Positions 32,143 through 41,916 of a stretch of 64,000 nt of DNA are shown in pieces (the first letter of the stretch is position 1; each line of letters begins with the position of its first letter). The notes under the pieces are model-generated. The model was not told where the DNA came from, ran no database searches, and was given only the letters and a program-made list of their open reading frames with translations. The stretch comes from Muriicola soli (lineage in GTDB: Bacteria > Bacteroidota > Bacteroidia > Flavobacteriales > Flavobacteriaceae): NCBI RefSeq assembly GCF_004139715.1, contig NZ_CP035544.1, positions 1,178,001 to 1,242,000 of the forward strand. Direction: 5' to 3'. Position numbers and translations under genes: made by a program.

Positions 32143-33057
32143 ATGAAAATAGTATTTGTAGTCAACAACAAGAACAATCGTCTGGCGAAAATACTACCGA
32201 TGCTCCGGGAAGCCTGTGATCGATCAGATTTTAGTGCTGTTGAATTCAAGCATACCACAGGGAGTAAGCACGCCATTGAACTGGGAAGGAATGCAGCTTT
32301 AGGCGGCTGTGACTTTCTGATAGGGGTTGGAGGAGATGGTACCCTTTACGAACTGGTCAACGGGCTGTTCCAGAGTGAGATTCCACCACAGGACTTGCCG
32401 GTATTGGGGTTACTCCCATACGGCTCGGCCAATGATTTTGCCAGATCGGCAGGGATCAATGATTCAATTGAGGAACTGATCACTTTGATATTATCGAATA
32501 GTATAAAAAAGATCGACCTGGGCAGGATTATTTTGAAACAGAAACAGGAAATCCATGTTTTTGTTAACATAGCCGGCGTGGGCCTGGGACCTGAAGTGGT
32601 GAAAAGCATGGAGCAATCATCAAAGGTGCTGAGCCCTCGATTTAATTACTTTAGTAGTATTTTAAAGGGTTTCCTCCGGTATCAGAAGACAAATGTGAGT
32701 TGTTCCTGTGGCACATGGCATTGGACAGGAAAGTTGCTTCAAATGGCCGTGGCTAACGGACGTTTTTTTGGGAATGCCATATGTGTGGCACCGGAGGCAG
32801 TCCTTGATGATGGCACTTTTCAACTGGTAATCTTCGGAGATCTGAGTATCTGGGACTATTTGAAGAACCTGGGAAAATTGAAAAAGGGATGTAAAATAAT
32901 TCACCCGGAAGTACATTACTACAGGGCTAAAGAAGTAGTACTGGAGAGCGAAGAACCATGTGGTATAGAAGCGGATGGTGAGTATATTGGCCTTATTCCC
33001 GCTACCTTGAGTATTATGCCAAAAGCAATCAACTTTCTAATGCCTCTTGATTCTTAA
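32143..33057 (+). CDS. Diacylglycerol/lipid kinase family protein
   Basis: The 304-aa protein has the DAGK catalytic fold. GVGGDGTLYELVNGL near 62-76 is the nucleotide-binding GGDGT motif, LPYGSANDFARSAGI follows, and the C-terminal beta domain has EADGEYIGLIPATLS, which carries the usual acidic catalytic residue (GIEADGE). It phosphorylates a diacylglycerol or sphingosine-like lipid at the inner membrane. No membrane helix is needed or seen. Confidence 0.9.
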   Translation: MKIVFVVNNKNNRLAKILPMLREACDRSDFSAVEFKHTTGSKHAIELGRNAALGGCDFLIGVGGDGTLYELVNGLFQSEIPPQDLPVLGLLPYGSANDFARSAGINDSIEELITLILSNSIKKIDLGRIILKQKQEIHVFVNIAGVGLGPEVVKSMEQSSKVLSPRFNYFSSILKGFLRYQKTNVSCSCGTWHWTGKLLQMAVANGRFFGNAICVAPEAVLDDGTFQLVIFGDLSIWDYLKNLGKLKKGCKIIHPEVHYYRAKEVVLESEEPCGIEADGEYIGLIPATLSIMPKAINFLMPLDS

Positions 33058-33151
33058 CACTATCATTTCTAGACGATTTACATTTCAATTTAAGGACTAA
33101 TGGTGCGTTATAATTAGGTTAAATAGCCAAGGCTTTAAAAATCTTAAACCC

Positions 33152-33484
33152 TTGATTATCTTTGGATTACGCGCTTCTCATATAGGATCGGTAGAAGTAG
33201 ATGGATCTGCTTGTACCTATTGTCATAATTCCGGAACACAAAATATAAGTCAGTTTGGAAGATACTTCCATATCTTCTGGATTCCCATGTTTCCAGCAGG
33301 GAAAAGCACTTTTAGTGAATGTGTTCATTGTAAGAGAACGATCAGGAAAAAAGAGTTCTCTTCAGACTTGAAAAAGGTATATCAAATCAATAAATCCAAA
33401 ATAAAAAGACCGGTCTGGCATTGGTCTGGGATTATTCTGATAGGAATATTGATTACTACTTTCTATGTCCTTTCAAAGATCTGA
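33152..33484 (+). CDS. Zinc-ribbon membrane protein
   Basis: The 110-aa protein has a zinc ribbon: CTYCHNSGT (Cys22, Cys25) and CVHCKRTI, with the family opening MIIFGLRASHIG and a C-terminal membrane helix (WSGIILIGILITTFYVL). The start appears to be TTG at 33152; no ATG is available before the first motif, and the family usually starts MIxFG. Homologues are uncharacterised and common in Flavobacteriaceae. Confidence 0.75.
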   Translation: MIIFGLRASHIGSVEVDGSACTYCHNSGTQNISQFGRYFHIFWIPMFPAGKSTFSECVHCKRTIRKKEFSSDLKKVYQINKSKIKRPVWHWSGIILIGILITTFYVLSKI

Positions 33485-33522
33485 GTAAAAGGTTGATCAG
33501 TAAAAAGTATTAGGATACATCA

Positions 33523-34062
33523 TCATTTTTTAAGTAAGGCTTCAACATAATGATGAGTGTTTTGGTATTCCATTTTAAGGGCATGCAAAAACAGTATTAC
33601 TTCTTCCCGAAAAGGGTAATCGGGGGACAGACAGTCATTAAAATTGCCGTCCATTACAGTAATTAAAATGTACCAGTTTGAATTTCTGGAAGAATGAGCA
33701 TCTTCGAGAATTGGATCGTAACCTTCTGAATTCAATACCCCATCGATTACAACAGGGAGCAAATTGACAACTTCCGTTACTTTTTCTCTTTCGTCAAACG
33801 ACATAAAGTAAGTTTGTCCGTTTACTGTAAAAGGCACATTGAGTTCCACGTTTTCAAAGTCTAGATCAAATCTGGAATTTATATAGTGATAAAATTCATC
33901 TGCTTCTTTGACGTCTTCAAACACAAAGGCGTGCTGCCTCGGCAGATCTCGTTTAAACTTTTTTGCCACAACAATTTTGTAGTCATCAATATTCGGGGCA
34001 ATCTTAATGGGGATACAGCTAAAACATAAAGAAAATACGGCCAGGACTAGAAATTTTCTCAT
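33523..34062 (-). CDS. Lipoprotein of unknown function
   Basis: The start is the ATG at 34062 (179 aa); a longer in-frame start nine codons upstream would bury the lipoprotein signal. The signal ends CFSC (Cys16). The mature part is acidic and alpha/beta, with YHYINSRFDLDFENVELNVP and YILITVMDGNFNDCLSP. No family is recognised. It faces the arsR gene divergently. Confidence 0.65.
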   Translation of the reverse strand: MRKFLVLAVFSLCFSCIPIKIAPNIDDYKIVVAKKFKRDLPRQHAFVFEDVKEADEFYHYINSRFDLDFENVELNVPFTVNGQTYFMSFDEREKVTEVVNLLPVVIDGVLNSEGYDPILEDAHSSRNSNWYILITVMDGNFNDCLSPDYPFREEVILFLHALKMEYQNTHHYVEALLKK

Positions 34063-34174
34063 GGAAGTTGGTTTCCGGAAATACCACAATAATTATACCT
34101 TTTAAATAATCGTACTGATTAAATCTTTTACACCCTCGCCTGTAGAAGGTCAAAATAGATTGGAAGGACGCTTT

Positions 34175-34198
34175 ATTAATCGTAATATTGCGATTAAT
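34175..34198. promoter_or_regulatory. ArsR operator (inverted repeat)
   Basis: ATTAATCG (34175-34182), eight spacer bases, then CGATTAAT (34191-34198), a perfect inverted repeat 14 bp before the arsR start. This is the place and type of site bound by ArsR dimers, which would release it on binding As(III). Confidence 0.7.
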
Positions 34199-34212
34199 TA
34201 AATATTCGGATC

Positions 34213-34542
34213 ATGGGTTTGGCGAAAACGGAGATATTTACAGACGAACAGAATCAAATCTCACTATTTGCAAAGGCATTCGGGCATCCTGCACGGGTAG
34301 CAATTCTGCAAAAACTCTTTGCAATTGATACTTGTTACTGTGGGGATCTGGTAATGGAAATTGGCCTGGCGCAACCCACCATCTCACAGCATCTAAAAGA
34401 ACTCAAATATTTAGGACTCATAAAAGGAACCGTTGAAGGCACAAGCGTATGCTATTGCATCAACCCGGTGAAATGGATGAAAATGAAAGAAGTGATGTCT
34501 GAATTTCTCGATCAGGATGTCCCAAAACCGGATTGTTGTTAA
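34213..34542 (+). CDS. ArsR-family metalloregulator
   Basis: The 109-aa protein is a winged-helix repressor: HPARVAILQKLF, recognition helix GLAQPTISQHLKELKYLGLI and wing VEGTSVCYCI. Cys41 and Cys43 (DTCYCGDLV) and the C-terminal DCC are candidate As(III) ligands. It should repress its own operon through the inverted repeat at 34175-34198 and derepress with arsenite. The arsenite exporter gene follows 27 bp downstream. Confidence 0.92.
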   Translation: MGLAKTEIFTDEQNQISLFAKAFGHPARVAILQKLFAIDTCYCGDLVMEIGLAQPTISQHLKELKYLGLIKGTVEGTSVCYCINPVKWMKMKEVMSEFLDQDVPKPDCC

Positions 34543-34569
34543 AATTTTAATTCCTTCACTGGCAGTACT

Positions 34570-35616
34570 ATGAGTAAACAAAAATTAAGCTTTCTAGATA
34601 GAAATCTCACCCTGTGGATCTTTGTGGCTATGGCCTTTGGCGTGGGTATCGGGTATTTTGTGCCTACATTTCCTGAGCTGATCAATTCATTCAACAGTGG
34701 AACAACGAATATCCCAATAGCCATTGGTTTAATCCTGATGATGTATCCGCCTTTGGCAAAAGTAAATTACGCCCTCTTGCCGAAAGTATTTAAAAACACA
34801 AAGGTCCTCTCTATTTCATTGATACTCAATTGGATTATTGGCCCGGTGTTGATGTTTGTGCTTGCCATTTCATTTTTACGGGACTATCCGGAATATATGG
34901 TCGGACTCATCTTAATAGGATTGGCACGCTGTATTGCCATGGTGCTGGTCTGGAACGACCTCGCGGAAGGAAGTAGTGAATACGGAGCTGGATTAGTAGC
35001 CCTAAACAGTATTTTCCAGGTTTTTGCCTATAGTTTTTACGCCTACTTTTTTATCACCCTCCTTCCCCCTTATTTTGGGTTTGAAGGTGCCATCGTTGAC
35101 ATATCTATTGGGACTATCGCGGAAAGCGTAGCTATTTACCTGGGCATCCCATTTGCCATGGGAATTTTTAGTCGGCAAATTCTTGTGAAACTCAAAGGCG
35201 AGGATTGGTACACGGATACCTTTATTCCGGCTATATCACCAATGACTTTGATAGCACTATTATTTACTATCGTGGTGATGTTCTCACTCAAAGGAGAATT
35301 GATCGTAGATCTCCCTATAGATGTTATGATTATTGCAATTCCTTTGCTGCTCTACTTTACCCTGATGTTTATCATTGGTTTCTTCTTTACCAAAGCCACA
35401 GGAGCAGAATATGACAAAACCACTTCAGTTGCCTTTACAGCGGCTGGAAATAATTTCGAATTGGCAATAGCCGTGGCCATAGCAGTGTTTGGATTGAATT
35501 CCGGGCAGGCATTTGCTGGGGTCATAGGACCATTGGTTGAGGTGCCTGCATTGATCTTATTGGTACGTGTGTCGTTTTGGTTGCGAAAAAGATATTTCAG
35601 CAAGGCGCTTACCTAA
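34570..35616 (+). CDS. ACR3-family arsenite efflux transporter
   Basis: The 348-aa protein has about ten membrane helices and the ACR3 signatures: [30 protein letters not shown], the cysteine-bearing [16 protein letters not shown] motif needed for arsenite transport, and [14 protein letters not shown] near the end. It exports As(OH)3 using the proton gradient. It forms an operon with arsR; no arsenate reductase gene is adjacent. Confidence 0.95.
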   Translation: MSKQKLSFLDRNLTLWIFVAMAFGVGIGYFVPTFPELINSFNSGTTNIPIAIGLILMMYPPLAKVNYALLPKVFKNTKVLSISLILNWIIGPVLMFVLAISFLRDYPEYMVGLILIGLARCIAMVLVWNDLAEGSSEYGAGLVALNSIFQVFAYSFYAYFFITLLPPYFGFEGAIVDISIGTIAESVAIYLGIPFAMGIFSRQILVKLKGEDWYTDTFIPAISPMTLIALLFTIVVMFSLKGELIVDLPIDVMIIAIPLLLYFTLMFIIGFFFTKATGAEYDKTTSVAFTAAGNNFELAIAVAIAVFGLNSGQAFAGVIGPLVEVPALILLVRVSFWLRKRYFSKALT

Positions 35617-35664
35617 AGCGCAACAATTCATTATTATTACACAGTTTAAAAAACAGACTAAAGG

Positions 35665-36219
35665 ATGTTGTATATCATTAGCGGGGCATCCAGATCAGGT
35701 AAGACTATCATTGCAAAAAAGCTATCAGCCCAATTAGGCATCCCATATCTCTCGCTGGATTGGATTATGATGGGATTTACTAATGGCTTGCCTGAATTTG
35801 GGGTACATGACAAATTATTTCCGGATGAGATCGCAGAAAGGCTCTGGAACTTTATAAAAGCGATGTTGGAAAGCATGATTTATACGGATACGGACTGTGT
35901 GATTGAAGGTGAAGCCCTGCTCCCTGAACTGATCATTGAATTGCTTCAAAAACACCCGGACAATGTGAAAGTTTGTTTTCTGGGTTATTCCGAAGTAGAA
36001 ATTGATAGAAAAGTCAACGAGATCAAGAAATTCAGCCAATTAAAAAGCGACTGGTTAACAGATAAATCCGATGCTTATATTGAGGATCATGTCAAAAATA
36101 TGATCGCTCATAGCAAGCTTATAAAAAGATCCTGTACGGAGAACCAATTAAAATACATCGATACCTCAAGCTCCTTTTCGGATGCCATAGACGTTACTAT
36201 GAAGTATTTGTCGGTGTAG
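35665..36219 (+). CDS. P-loop kinase-like protein (adenylate-kinase-type)
   Basis: The 184-aa protein starts with a Walker A loop (GASRSGKT, residues 6-13). DTDCVIEGEALLPE and VKVCFLGYSE follow as the strand pair of AAA or adenylate-kinase-like small kinases; the lid is short. It could be a nucleoside or small-molecule kinase. It lies 48 bp after the arsenite exporter and is convergent with sdhB. Confidence 0.7.
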   Translation: MLYIISGASRSGKTIIAKKLSAQLGIPYLSLDWIMMGFTNGLPEFGVHDKLFPDEIAERLWNFIKAMLESMIYTDTDCVIEGEALLPELIIELLQKHPDNVKVCFLGYSEVEIDRKVNEIKKFSQLKSDWLTDKSDAYIEDHVKNMIAHSKLIKRSCTENQLKYIDTSSSFSDAIDVTMKYLSV

Positions 36220-36258
36220 ATCTATTAAAAATATATGGTTTACTCAAATTCTAAGCTA

Positions 36259-37002
36259 TTAGCCAAACAATTTAGCCTTGAGAAACCAGGAGTTCATCTC
36301 AGAAATATTGGATATGGAGATCCCCTCCGGACACTCAACTTCACATGCCCCGGTAAAGGAACAATTCCCAAACCCTTCCAGGCTCATTTGTGCAACCATA
36401 TCTTTAGTTCGGCTATAGGCTTCAGGTTTACCCTGGGGCAAAGCATTGAGGTGATTTATTTTGGCTGAAGTAAAGAGCATTGCAGAGGCATTTTTACAGG
36501 CGGCCACACAGGCACCACAACCAATACAGGCAGCCGCGTCCATAGCTTTGTCTGCAATCTCCTTTCCTATGGGAATGGCATTAGCCTCCGGTGCAGTCCC
36601 GGTTTTTGCAGTAATAAATCCTCCCTGTTCAATAATCCTGTCAAAAGCTGATCGGTCTACCACAAGGTCTTTCAGCACAGGAAAAGCCGTTGCCCTCCAA
36701 GGTTCTACGGTGATTACATCTCCATCTTTGAAGCTACGCATATGTAATTGACAAGTGGTTATGTTTCGATGTGGCCCATGTGCCCTGCCGTCGATAAACA
36801 CTCCGCATTGCCCGCAGATGCCTTCCCGGCAATCGTATTCAAAGGCAATGACTTCTTCTCCCTGAAGCACCAGCTGTTCATTGAGGTGATCCAGGGCTTC
36901 GAGAAAAGACATATCCTCGTTCAGGCCTTCGGTTTCATATTCCTTAAATCTACCCTTGCTTTTACTGTTTTCCTGTCTCCAGATTCTGAAAGTAACTTTC
37001 AT
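36259..37002 (-). CDS. sdhB: Succinate dehydrogenase/fumarate reductase iron-sulfur subunit
   Basis: The 247-aa protein has the [2Fe-2S] cluster cysteines in [10 protein letters not shown] (58, 63, 66) and Cys84, then two cluster motifs: [15 protein letters not shown] and, later, [15 protein letters not shown]. It passes electrons between the flavoprotein and the quinone site of complex II at the inner membrane. It lies 8 bp after sdhA on the reverse strand. The expected membrane anchor gene (sdhC) is not upstream of sdhA in this window. Confidence 0.93.
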   Translation of the reverse strand: MKVTFRIWRQENSKSKGRFKEYETEGLNEDMSFLEALDHLNEQLVLQGEEVIAFEYDCREGICGQCGVFIDGRAHGPHRNITTCQLHMRSFKDGDVITVEPWRATAFPVLKDLVVDRSAFDRIIEQGGFITAKTGTAPEANAIPIGKEIADKAMDAAACIGCGACVAACKNASAMLFTSAKINHLNALPQGKPEAYSRTKDMVAQMSLEGFGNCSFTGACEVECPEGISISNISEMNSWFLKAKLFG

Positions 37003-37010
37003 GCTTATTC

Positions 37011-38921
37011 TTATTTATAGCTTCTCACGGTCGGTTTAACAAATTCAAATTCGAGGACTTCCTTGTGTAGTTTAAATCCTTCTGAGTGGTACTCCCAGGC
37101 AGAGACATAGGCATAATCTGCATCTTTACGGACCGCTTCACCCTCGGATGTCTGGTATTCCTCTCTGAAATGAGCCCCACAAGACTCTTCTCTTTGCAAG
37201 GCATCGGTACACATCAGTATTCCCAATTCGATAAAGTCTGCCAGACGCAGGGCTTTCTCCAATTCAGGATTCATTTGAGATGCACTACCATTTATTCTCA
37301 CCTCCTGCCAGAAATCCTCCTTGATCTCCTCTATCCTTGACAAAGCCTTCTTAAGACCTTCACTGTTACGGCTCATAGCACATTCCTGCCACATCACTTT
37401 ACCGAGTTCGCGATGGAAATAGTCTACGGTTTTAGTACCATTAATTGAGAGTAATCTTTCAATATATTCCTTCACCTCCTCTTCAACCTCCTCAAAGGCC
37501 GGATGATCTGAGCTAATGCCCGGTGTTTTCATCTCCGAAGCCAGGTAATTATTGATGGTATTGGGAAGGATAAAGTAGCCGTCAACACTGGCTTGCAACA
37601 AAGAATTCGCTCCAAGTCGGTTAGCCCCATGATCTGAAAAATTACATTCCCCAACGGCGTACAATCCGGGGATGGTGGTCATCAGTTCATAATCAACCCA
37701 TAGTCCGCCCATGGAGAAATGAGCTGCGGGGGAGATTTGCATCGGTTCCTTGTAGGCATCTACCCCTGTGATCTTTTTATACATCGAGAACAGATTCCCA
37801 TAGCGATCTTGTATGGTTTCCAATCCCAGTCGTTCAATAGCGTGTTTAAAGTCGAGATAAACCGCATTTTTAAGTCGGCCTACCCCATGACCGGCATCAA
37901 TGCGCTCTTTAGCCGCCCTGGAGGCGATATCCCGGGGAGCGAGGTTGCCAAAACTCGGATAACGCCTCTCCAGGTAATAATCCCTCTCCTCTTCGGGGAT
38001 GTCATTAGCCTTACGGTTATCATTTTTGTCTTTGGGGACCCAGATCCTGCCATCATTTCTCAGCGATTCAGACATCAGGGTAAGTTTAGATTGTGCTTCG
38101 CTCGATTGAGGTAGGGCAGTAGGGTGGATTTGCGTAAAACTAGGAGCAGCAAAAAGAGCCCCTCTTTTATGCGCTTTCCAAATGGCCGAGCCGTTACATC
38201 CAATGGCGAGGGTAGAAAGCCTGAATACCCTTGAATAGCCTCCCGTGGCCAGGACTATTGCATCTGCTGCATACCGTTCTATGGCCCCTGTGACCAGGTT
38301 TCGGGCAATGATCCCCTTTGCCTTTCCATCTACAACCACCAGATCGAGCATCTCAGTTCTGGTGTGCATCCTTACTTTTTTTGCCCGGATCATTTTATAA
38401 AGCTGAGAGTAAGCGGCAAGCAGCAGTTGCTGCCCGGTTTGCCCCCTGGCGTAAAACGTCCTTTGCACCTGTACCCCTCCAAAACTTCGGTTTACCAATA
38501 CTCCCCCATACTCTCTGGCAAAAGGAACACCCTGCTGAGTGAAGTGGTCAATGAGAGGTGCGGATAGCTCTGCCAGGCGGTAGGTATTGGCCTCCCTGGA
38601 ACGGAAGTCGCCCCCTTTCAAAGTATCGAAAAACATCCTCCAGACGCTGTCTCCGTCATGCTGATAATTTTTAGCAGCATTTATACCTCCTTGTGCCGCC
38701 ACAGAATGGGCTCTGCGAGCAGAGTCCTGATAGCAAAAACATTGCACATCATAGCCCAGTTCGGCCAGAGTCGCAGCAGCTCCGGCTCCTGAAAGCCCGG
38801 AACCTACAACAATTACATTGAGTTTTTTCTTATTGGCCGGGTTGACGAGCTGACTGTTTATTTGATAGTTACGCCATTTATCTTCCAGTTTACCCTCAGG
38901 AATTTTAGCATCTAAAAGCAT
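37011..38921 (-). CDS. sdhA: Succinate dehydrogenase/fumarate reductase flavoprotein subunit
   Basis: The 636-aa protein has the FAD loop [17 protein letters not shown], the covalent-flavin histidine in [15 protein letters not shown], the substrate region [22 protein letters not shown], and [16 protein letters not shown] near the end. It oxidises succinate or reduces fumarate. It appears shorter, in its middle part, than the usual flavobacterial SdhA of roughly 670 aa. sdhC, normally directly upstream, is missing: 360 bp of non-coding DNA and a divergent permease gene stand there. This may be a second, divergent complex II copy. Confidence 0.93.
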   Translation of the reverse strand: MLLDAKIPEGKLEDKWRNYQINSQLVNPANKKKLNVIVVGSGLSGAGAAATLAELGYDVQCFCYQDSARRAHSVAAQGGINAAKNYQHDGDSVWRMFFDTLKGGDFRSREANTYRLAELSAPLIDHFTQQGVPFAREYGGVLVNRSFGGVQVQRTFYARGQTGQQLLLAAYSQLYKMIRAKKVRMHTRTEMLDLVVVDGKAKGIIARNLVTGAIERYAADAIVLATGGYSRVFRLSTLAIGCNGSAIWKAHKRGALFAAPSFTQIHPTALPQSSEAQSKLTLMSESLRNDGRIWVPKDKNDNRKANDIPEEERDYYLERRYPSFGNLAPRDIASRAAKERIDAGHGVGRLKNAVYLDFKHAIERLGLETIQDRYGNLFSMYKKITGVDAYKEPMQISPAAHFSMGGLWVDYELMTTIPGLYAVGECNFSDHGANRLGANSLLQASVDGYFILPNTINNYLASEMKTPGISSDHPAFEEVEEEVKEYIERLLSINGTKTVDYFHRELGKVMWQECAMSRNSEGLKKALSRIEEIKEDFWQEVRINGSASQMNPELEKALRLADFIELGILMCTDALQREESCGAHFREEYQTSEGEAVRKDADYAYVSAWEYHSEGFKLHKEVLEFEFVKPTVRSYK

Positions 38922-39281
38922 TTGTATTATTGGGATTTAACAGAGCAGTATCTGCGAGATTAGACTTGGTTGCTTTTATCAAATATCAACATAGTTCACG
39001 GTATTCAATATGATAAATGTCATTTCATGAAGCATCTGTCAACAGTACTGAAAAGAATCAGAATTTCGATACCATCTATAACCTTCTCAGTCTTTCCCCG
39101 TATTGATGCCGTCATTCTTGTATTTGAAGACATGGATTTCCAAAAAAAAGTTCATAATTGACAAACAATAAAAAGGAAAATAACGCTCAAGTAGTTGAGT
39201 CAGGCTAAAATAGCCTAATTTGCTCGTTCGTGATCGCGCAATGATTCCATATCGCGGCCAAAATCGACGAATCAACCCTAT
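38922..39281. other. 360-bp divergent intergenic region
   Basis: It lies between reverse sdhA and a forward permease gene. No sdhC frame or credible ORF is seen on either strand. A short perfect hairpin (AGGCTA, AAA, TAGCCT) lies at 39202-39216 and could be a regulatory site for the permease gene. Confidence 0.4.
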
Positions 39282-40598
39282 ATGGCTAAGAATCAGGAAA
39301 ATGTAGAGCTTAAAAGAGTAGTTGGAGTAACAGGTCTTTCTTTAAATATTATCAACATCACGGTGGGTGCCGGAATTTTTGCCTTACCTGCTATTGTAGG
39401 AGTAGAATTGGGAGCCTTCAGTATTTTTGCTTATTTATTTTGCGGGTTGATGATGGCTGCCATTATGTTGTGTTATGCCGAAATAGGCACCCGTGTCACC
39501 AAATCTGGAGGTAGCTACGCTTATGTGGTTACTGCTTTTGGGGAATTCGCAGGTTTTGTTGTAAACTGGCTTGCTGTCTTTGGATGGAGTATCCTGGGGA
39601 GTGCGGCCTTGATGAATATTATTGCTGATTCTCTTGCCGTTGTTTTTCCAGTTTTTTCGAATCCCTGGATCAGAGGTGTATTTTACTTTGTTCTCCTGGC
39701 TTTCCTGGTAATCACAAACATTCGAGGGGCAAAACAGGGGGTAGCCTTGATCAAATGGATCACGGTGATAAAAGTGTTGCCCTTACTGGGGATCGGATTC
39801 TTTGGTCTAAGCCTGATCATTCCGGAGAATCTGCAATGGGAACACTTACCTTCTTTAAAGTCGTTCAGCAACACCACGCTCATTCTGTTTTTTGCTTTTG
39901 CGGGCTTCGAAACGGCATTAGGGGCCAGTGGAGAGATTAAAAACCCAAAGCGAACCATCCCGCTCGGGATAATGATTGGTGGGGCAACGGTTCTATTGAT
40001 TTATTTACTATTGCAAACGGTAACCCAAGGGATTTTGGGACCCCAGATAGAAGTTTTTAAGAATGCACCTCTTGCCGCAGTCGCAGAACGACTAATGGGG
40101 ACGATGGGGGGCACTCTGCTTTTGATCGCAGCGGCAATTTCGTGTTATGGTGCAGTCAGTACAGATGTTATGAGTACGCCCCGCGTATTATTTGCTGGAG
40201 CCAGAGACGGACTTTTTCCCAAATTCCTGGGGAAGGTCCACCCAAAATTTGCCACCCCGTACTGGTCGATCATCTTTTTTACCGGCTTAATTTTTCTCTT
40301 TTCCATTTCCGGCGGATTTGAGCAACTGGCCATTCTTGCCAGTGCTGCGATACTGTTGATCTACCTGCTGGTAATCCTGGCGACTATCCGGATGCGGAGA
40401 AAAAAATCCGAAATATCGGAAAAGACCTTTAAGGTTCCGGGCGGATGGACAATTCCCATGATCGGTATTGCCTCTATACTGTGGCTACTCAGTAGTTTGA
40501 CATCCTGGGAGTTTTTGTCAATAGCCATTTTCCTTTTGATTATTTGTGCAATTTATTTCGGGGCAAGATGGTTAAAGAATAAAAAAGTAAAAGAGTGA
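39282..40598 (+). CDS. APC-family amino acid permease
   Basis: The 438-aa protein has about twelve membrane helices. The first helix carries the APC substrate/sodium-binding break GAGIFALPAIVG; later TPRVLFAGARDGLFPKFLGK is the conserved loop of this superfamily. It imports or exchanges amino acids. It overlaps the SGNH hydrolase start by 4 bp and is probably cotranscribed. Confidence 0.92.
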   Translation: MAKNQENVELKRVVGVTGLSLNIINITVGAGIFALPAIVGVELGAFSIFAYLFCGLMMAAIMLCYAEIGTRVTKSGGSYAYVVTAFGEFAGFVVNWLAVFGWSILGSAALMNIIADSLAVVFPVFSNPWIRGVFYFVLLAFLVITNIRGAKQGVALIKWITVIKVLPLLGIGFFGLSLIIPENLQWEHLPSLKSFSNTTLILFFAFAGFETALGASGEIKNPKRTIPLGIMIGGATVLLIYLLLQTVTQGILGPQIEVFKNAPLAAVAERLMGTMGGTLLLIAAAISCYGAVSTDVMSTPRVLFAGARDGLFPKFLGKVHPKFATPYWSIIFFTGLIFLFSISGGFEQLAILASAAILLIYLLVILATIRMRRKKSEISEKTFKVPGGWTIPMIGIASILWLLSSLTSWEFLSIAIFLLIICAIYFGARWLKNKKVKE

Positions 40599-41248
40599 TC
40601 GAATTTAAAAGCCTTAAGATAAGGTCTATTGTATTTCTACTTGTAGTATTCATTACCTATGTCGGGCTTTATGGCCAGGATGCTGCTACTACTAATTCGC
40701 CTTCCGAACCGGTTAAGGTATTATTTGTGGGTAACAGTCTTGTTTACACTAACAATCTGCCCGACCTGGTCCAAAAAGAAGCGCTGAGTAAAGGAATTGA
40801 CATGGATTGTGAAATGATCGCCTTCCCCAACTACGCCATAATTGATCATTGGAAGGACGGAATGGTGCAAAAATTGATTTCCGAAAAGGCGTATGACTTT
40901 GTAATCCTTCAACAGGGACCTTCTTCTCAAAAGGAAGGCAGGAGAATGCTCATAGAGGACGGTAAAAAGTACCGCGAGCTCTGTGAGAAGTACAATGCAC
41001 AACTCTGCTATTTTATGGTTTGGCCTTCGCTGGCGTATTTCGAAACTTTTGATGGAGTGATACAGAATTATCGGGATGCTGCCTCAATAAATAACGCCAT
41101 CATACTCCCGGTTGGGGAAGTGTGGAAAGATTATATTGAACAGACTAAGAAGTTCGACTATTACGGACGTGATCAGTTTCATCCTTCAACCCTCGGCAGT
41201 ACTGTTGCCGCTAAAGTTATCGTGAAACACTTAATCCCGCCGAAATAA
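40595..41248 (+). CDS. SGNH/GDSL hydrolase-like secreted protein
   Basis: The 217-aa protein starts at GTG, overlapping the permease stop by 4 bp. It has a signal peptide (about 1-28, ending YGQ). The SGNH blocks are VLFVGNSLVYTNNL (nucleophile Ser in GNS), a later Gly/Asn-containing VILQQGPSS, and DQFHPSTLG with the catalytic Asp and His. It is probably a periplasmic esterase acting on a small ester or glycan. Confidence 0.85.
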   Translation: MIEFKSLKIRSIVFLLVVFITYVGLYGQDAATTNSPSEPVKVLFVGNSLVYTNNLPDLVQKEALSKGIDMDCEMIAFPNYAIIDHWKDGMVQKLISEKAYDFVILQQGPSSQKEGRRMLIEDGKKYRELCEKYNAQLCYFMVWPSLAYFETFDGVIQNYRDAASINNAIILPVGEVWKDYIEQTKKFDYYGRDQFHPSTLGSTVAAKVIVKHLIPPK

Positions 41249-41300
41249 CGAAACTGTGCGGATAGGCAGAAGCGACTTTGGGGCATTTTTTGCGCGATTC

Positions 41301-41332
41301 TTCGTCTAACCGATTCTTACTTAGTACCTTTG
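41301..41332 (+). promoter_or_regulatory. Flavobacterial-type promoter for the FKBP gene
   Basis: TACCTTTG at 41325-41332 matches the -7 consensus TAnnTTTG exactly. A -33-like TTCG is at 41301-41304 with a 20-bp gap. It is 34 bp upstream of the start codon. Confidence 0.55.
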
Positions 41333-41366
41333 CCGCTTTAAATTTTTAACCCTAGAAAACAGGAAA

Positions 41367-41795
41367 ATGGGAAAAGTAAAAGATAATGATACCATTAGAG
41401 TTCATTACACAGGAAAATTAAATGACGGGCAGGTTTTTGACAGCTCACTTGAAAGGGATCCATTAGAGGTAACCCTTGGGCAGGGAGCTTTAATCCCCGG
41501 TTTTGAAAAAGGGCTGATCGATATGGAAGTTGATGAGAACAAAACCATCACCATTCCAAAAGAAGAAGCCTATGGAGAAGTGAGAAAGGAGTTATTTCAG
41601 AAAGTCAATAAAAGTGATCTCCCTGAAGAGATTAAACCTGAAATAGGAATGGGCCTTGTTGCCACAAATCCTGACGGATCTGAACAGCAACTGCGCATCG
41701 TAGAAGTAGAGGAAGAGCATATTGTAATTGATGCCAATCACCCTCTCGCCGGACAGGATCTTATTTTCGATCTTACCTTAGTGGAGATTAAATAG
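41367..41795 (+). CDS. FKBP-type peptidyl-prolyl isomerase, SlyD-like
   Basis: The 142-aa protein is an FKBP domain with the insert-in-flap of SlyD: VHYTGKLNDGQVFDSSLERD, GALIPGFEKGLIDM, then ITIPKEEAYGEVRKE and the insert-in-flap region, ending NHPLAGQDLIFDLTLVEI. It assists protein folding in the cytoplasm. Histidine-rich metal-binding tails of some SlyD proteins are absent. A promoter and terminator enclose it, so it is monocistronic. Confidence 0.92.
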   Translation: MGKVKDNDTIRVHYTGKLNDGQVFDSSLERDPLEVTLGQGALIPGFEKGLIDMEVDENKTITIPKEEAYGEVRKELFQKVNKSDLPEEIKPEIGMGLVATNPDGSEQQLRIVEVEEEHIVIDANHPLAGQDLIFDLTLVEIK

Positions 41796-41818
41796 TACTC
41801 CACATCAATAAAAGATAT

Positions 41819-41857
41819 AAAGCCACAGGCCTGTGAAAATAGGATGTGGCTTTTTTT
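41819..41857. terminator. Hairpin terminator after the FKBP gene
   Basis: AAGCCACA pairs with TGTGGCTT around a 17-base loop, followed by a run of T (41851-41857). It ends the forward FKBP transcript and, lying between convergent genes, may also limit the reverse hydroxylase transcript. Confidence 0.75.
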
Positions 41858-41916
41858 ACGCGAAAGTCTTAGCTGAAAAAAGGCGAAATGCTACTAAAGA
41901 ACTGGATTTTAGGGAA

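Noticed and set aside
39087-39275. Possible sdhC remnant before sdhA
   Set aside because: The 62-codon reverse frame has no haem-ligand histidines or three-helix pattern of a cytochrome b subunit.
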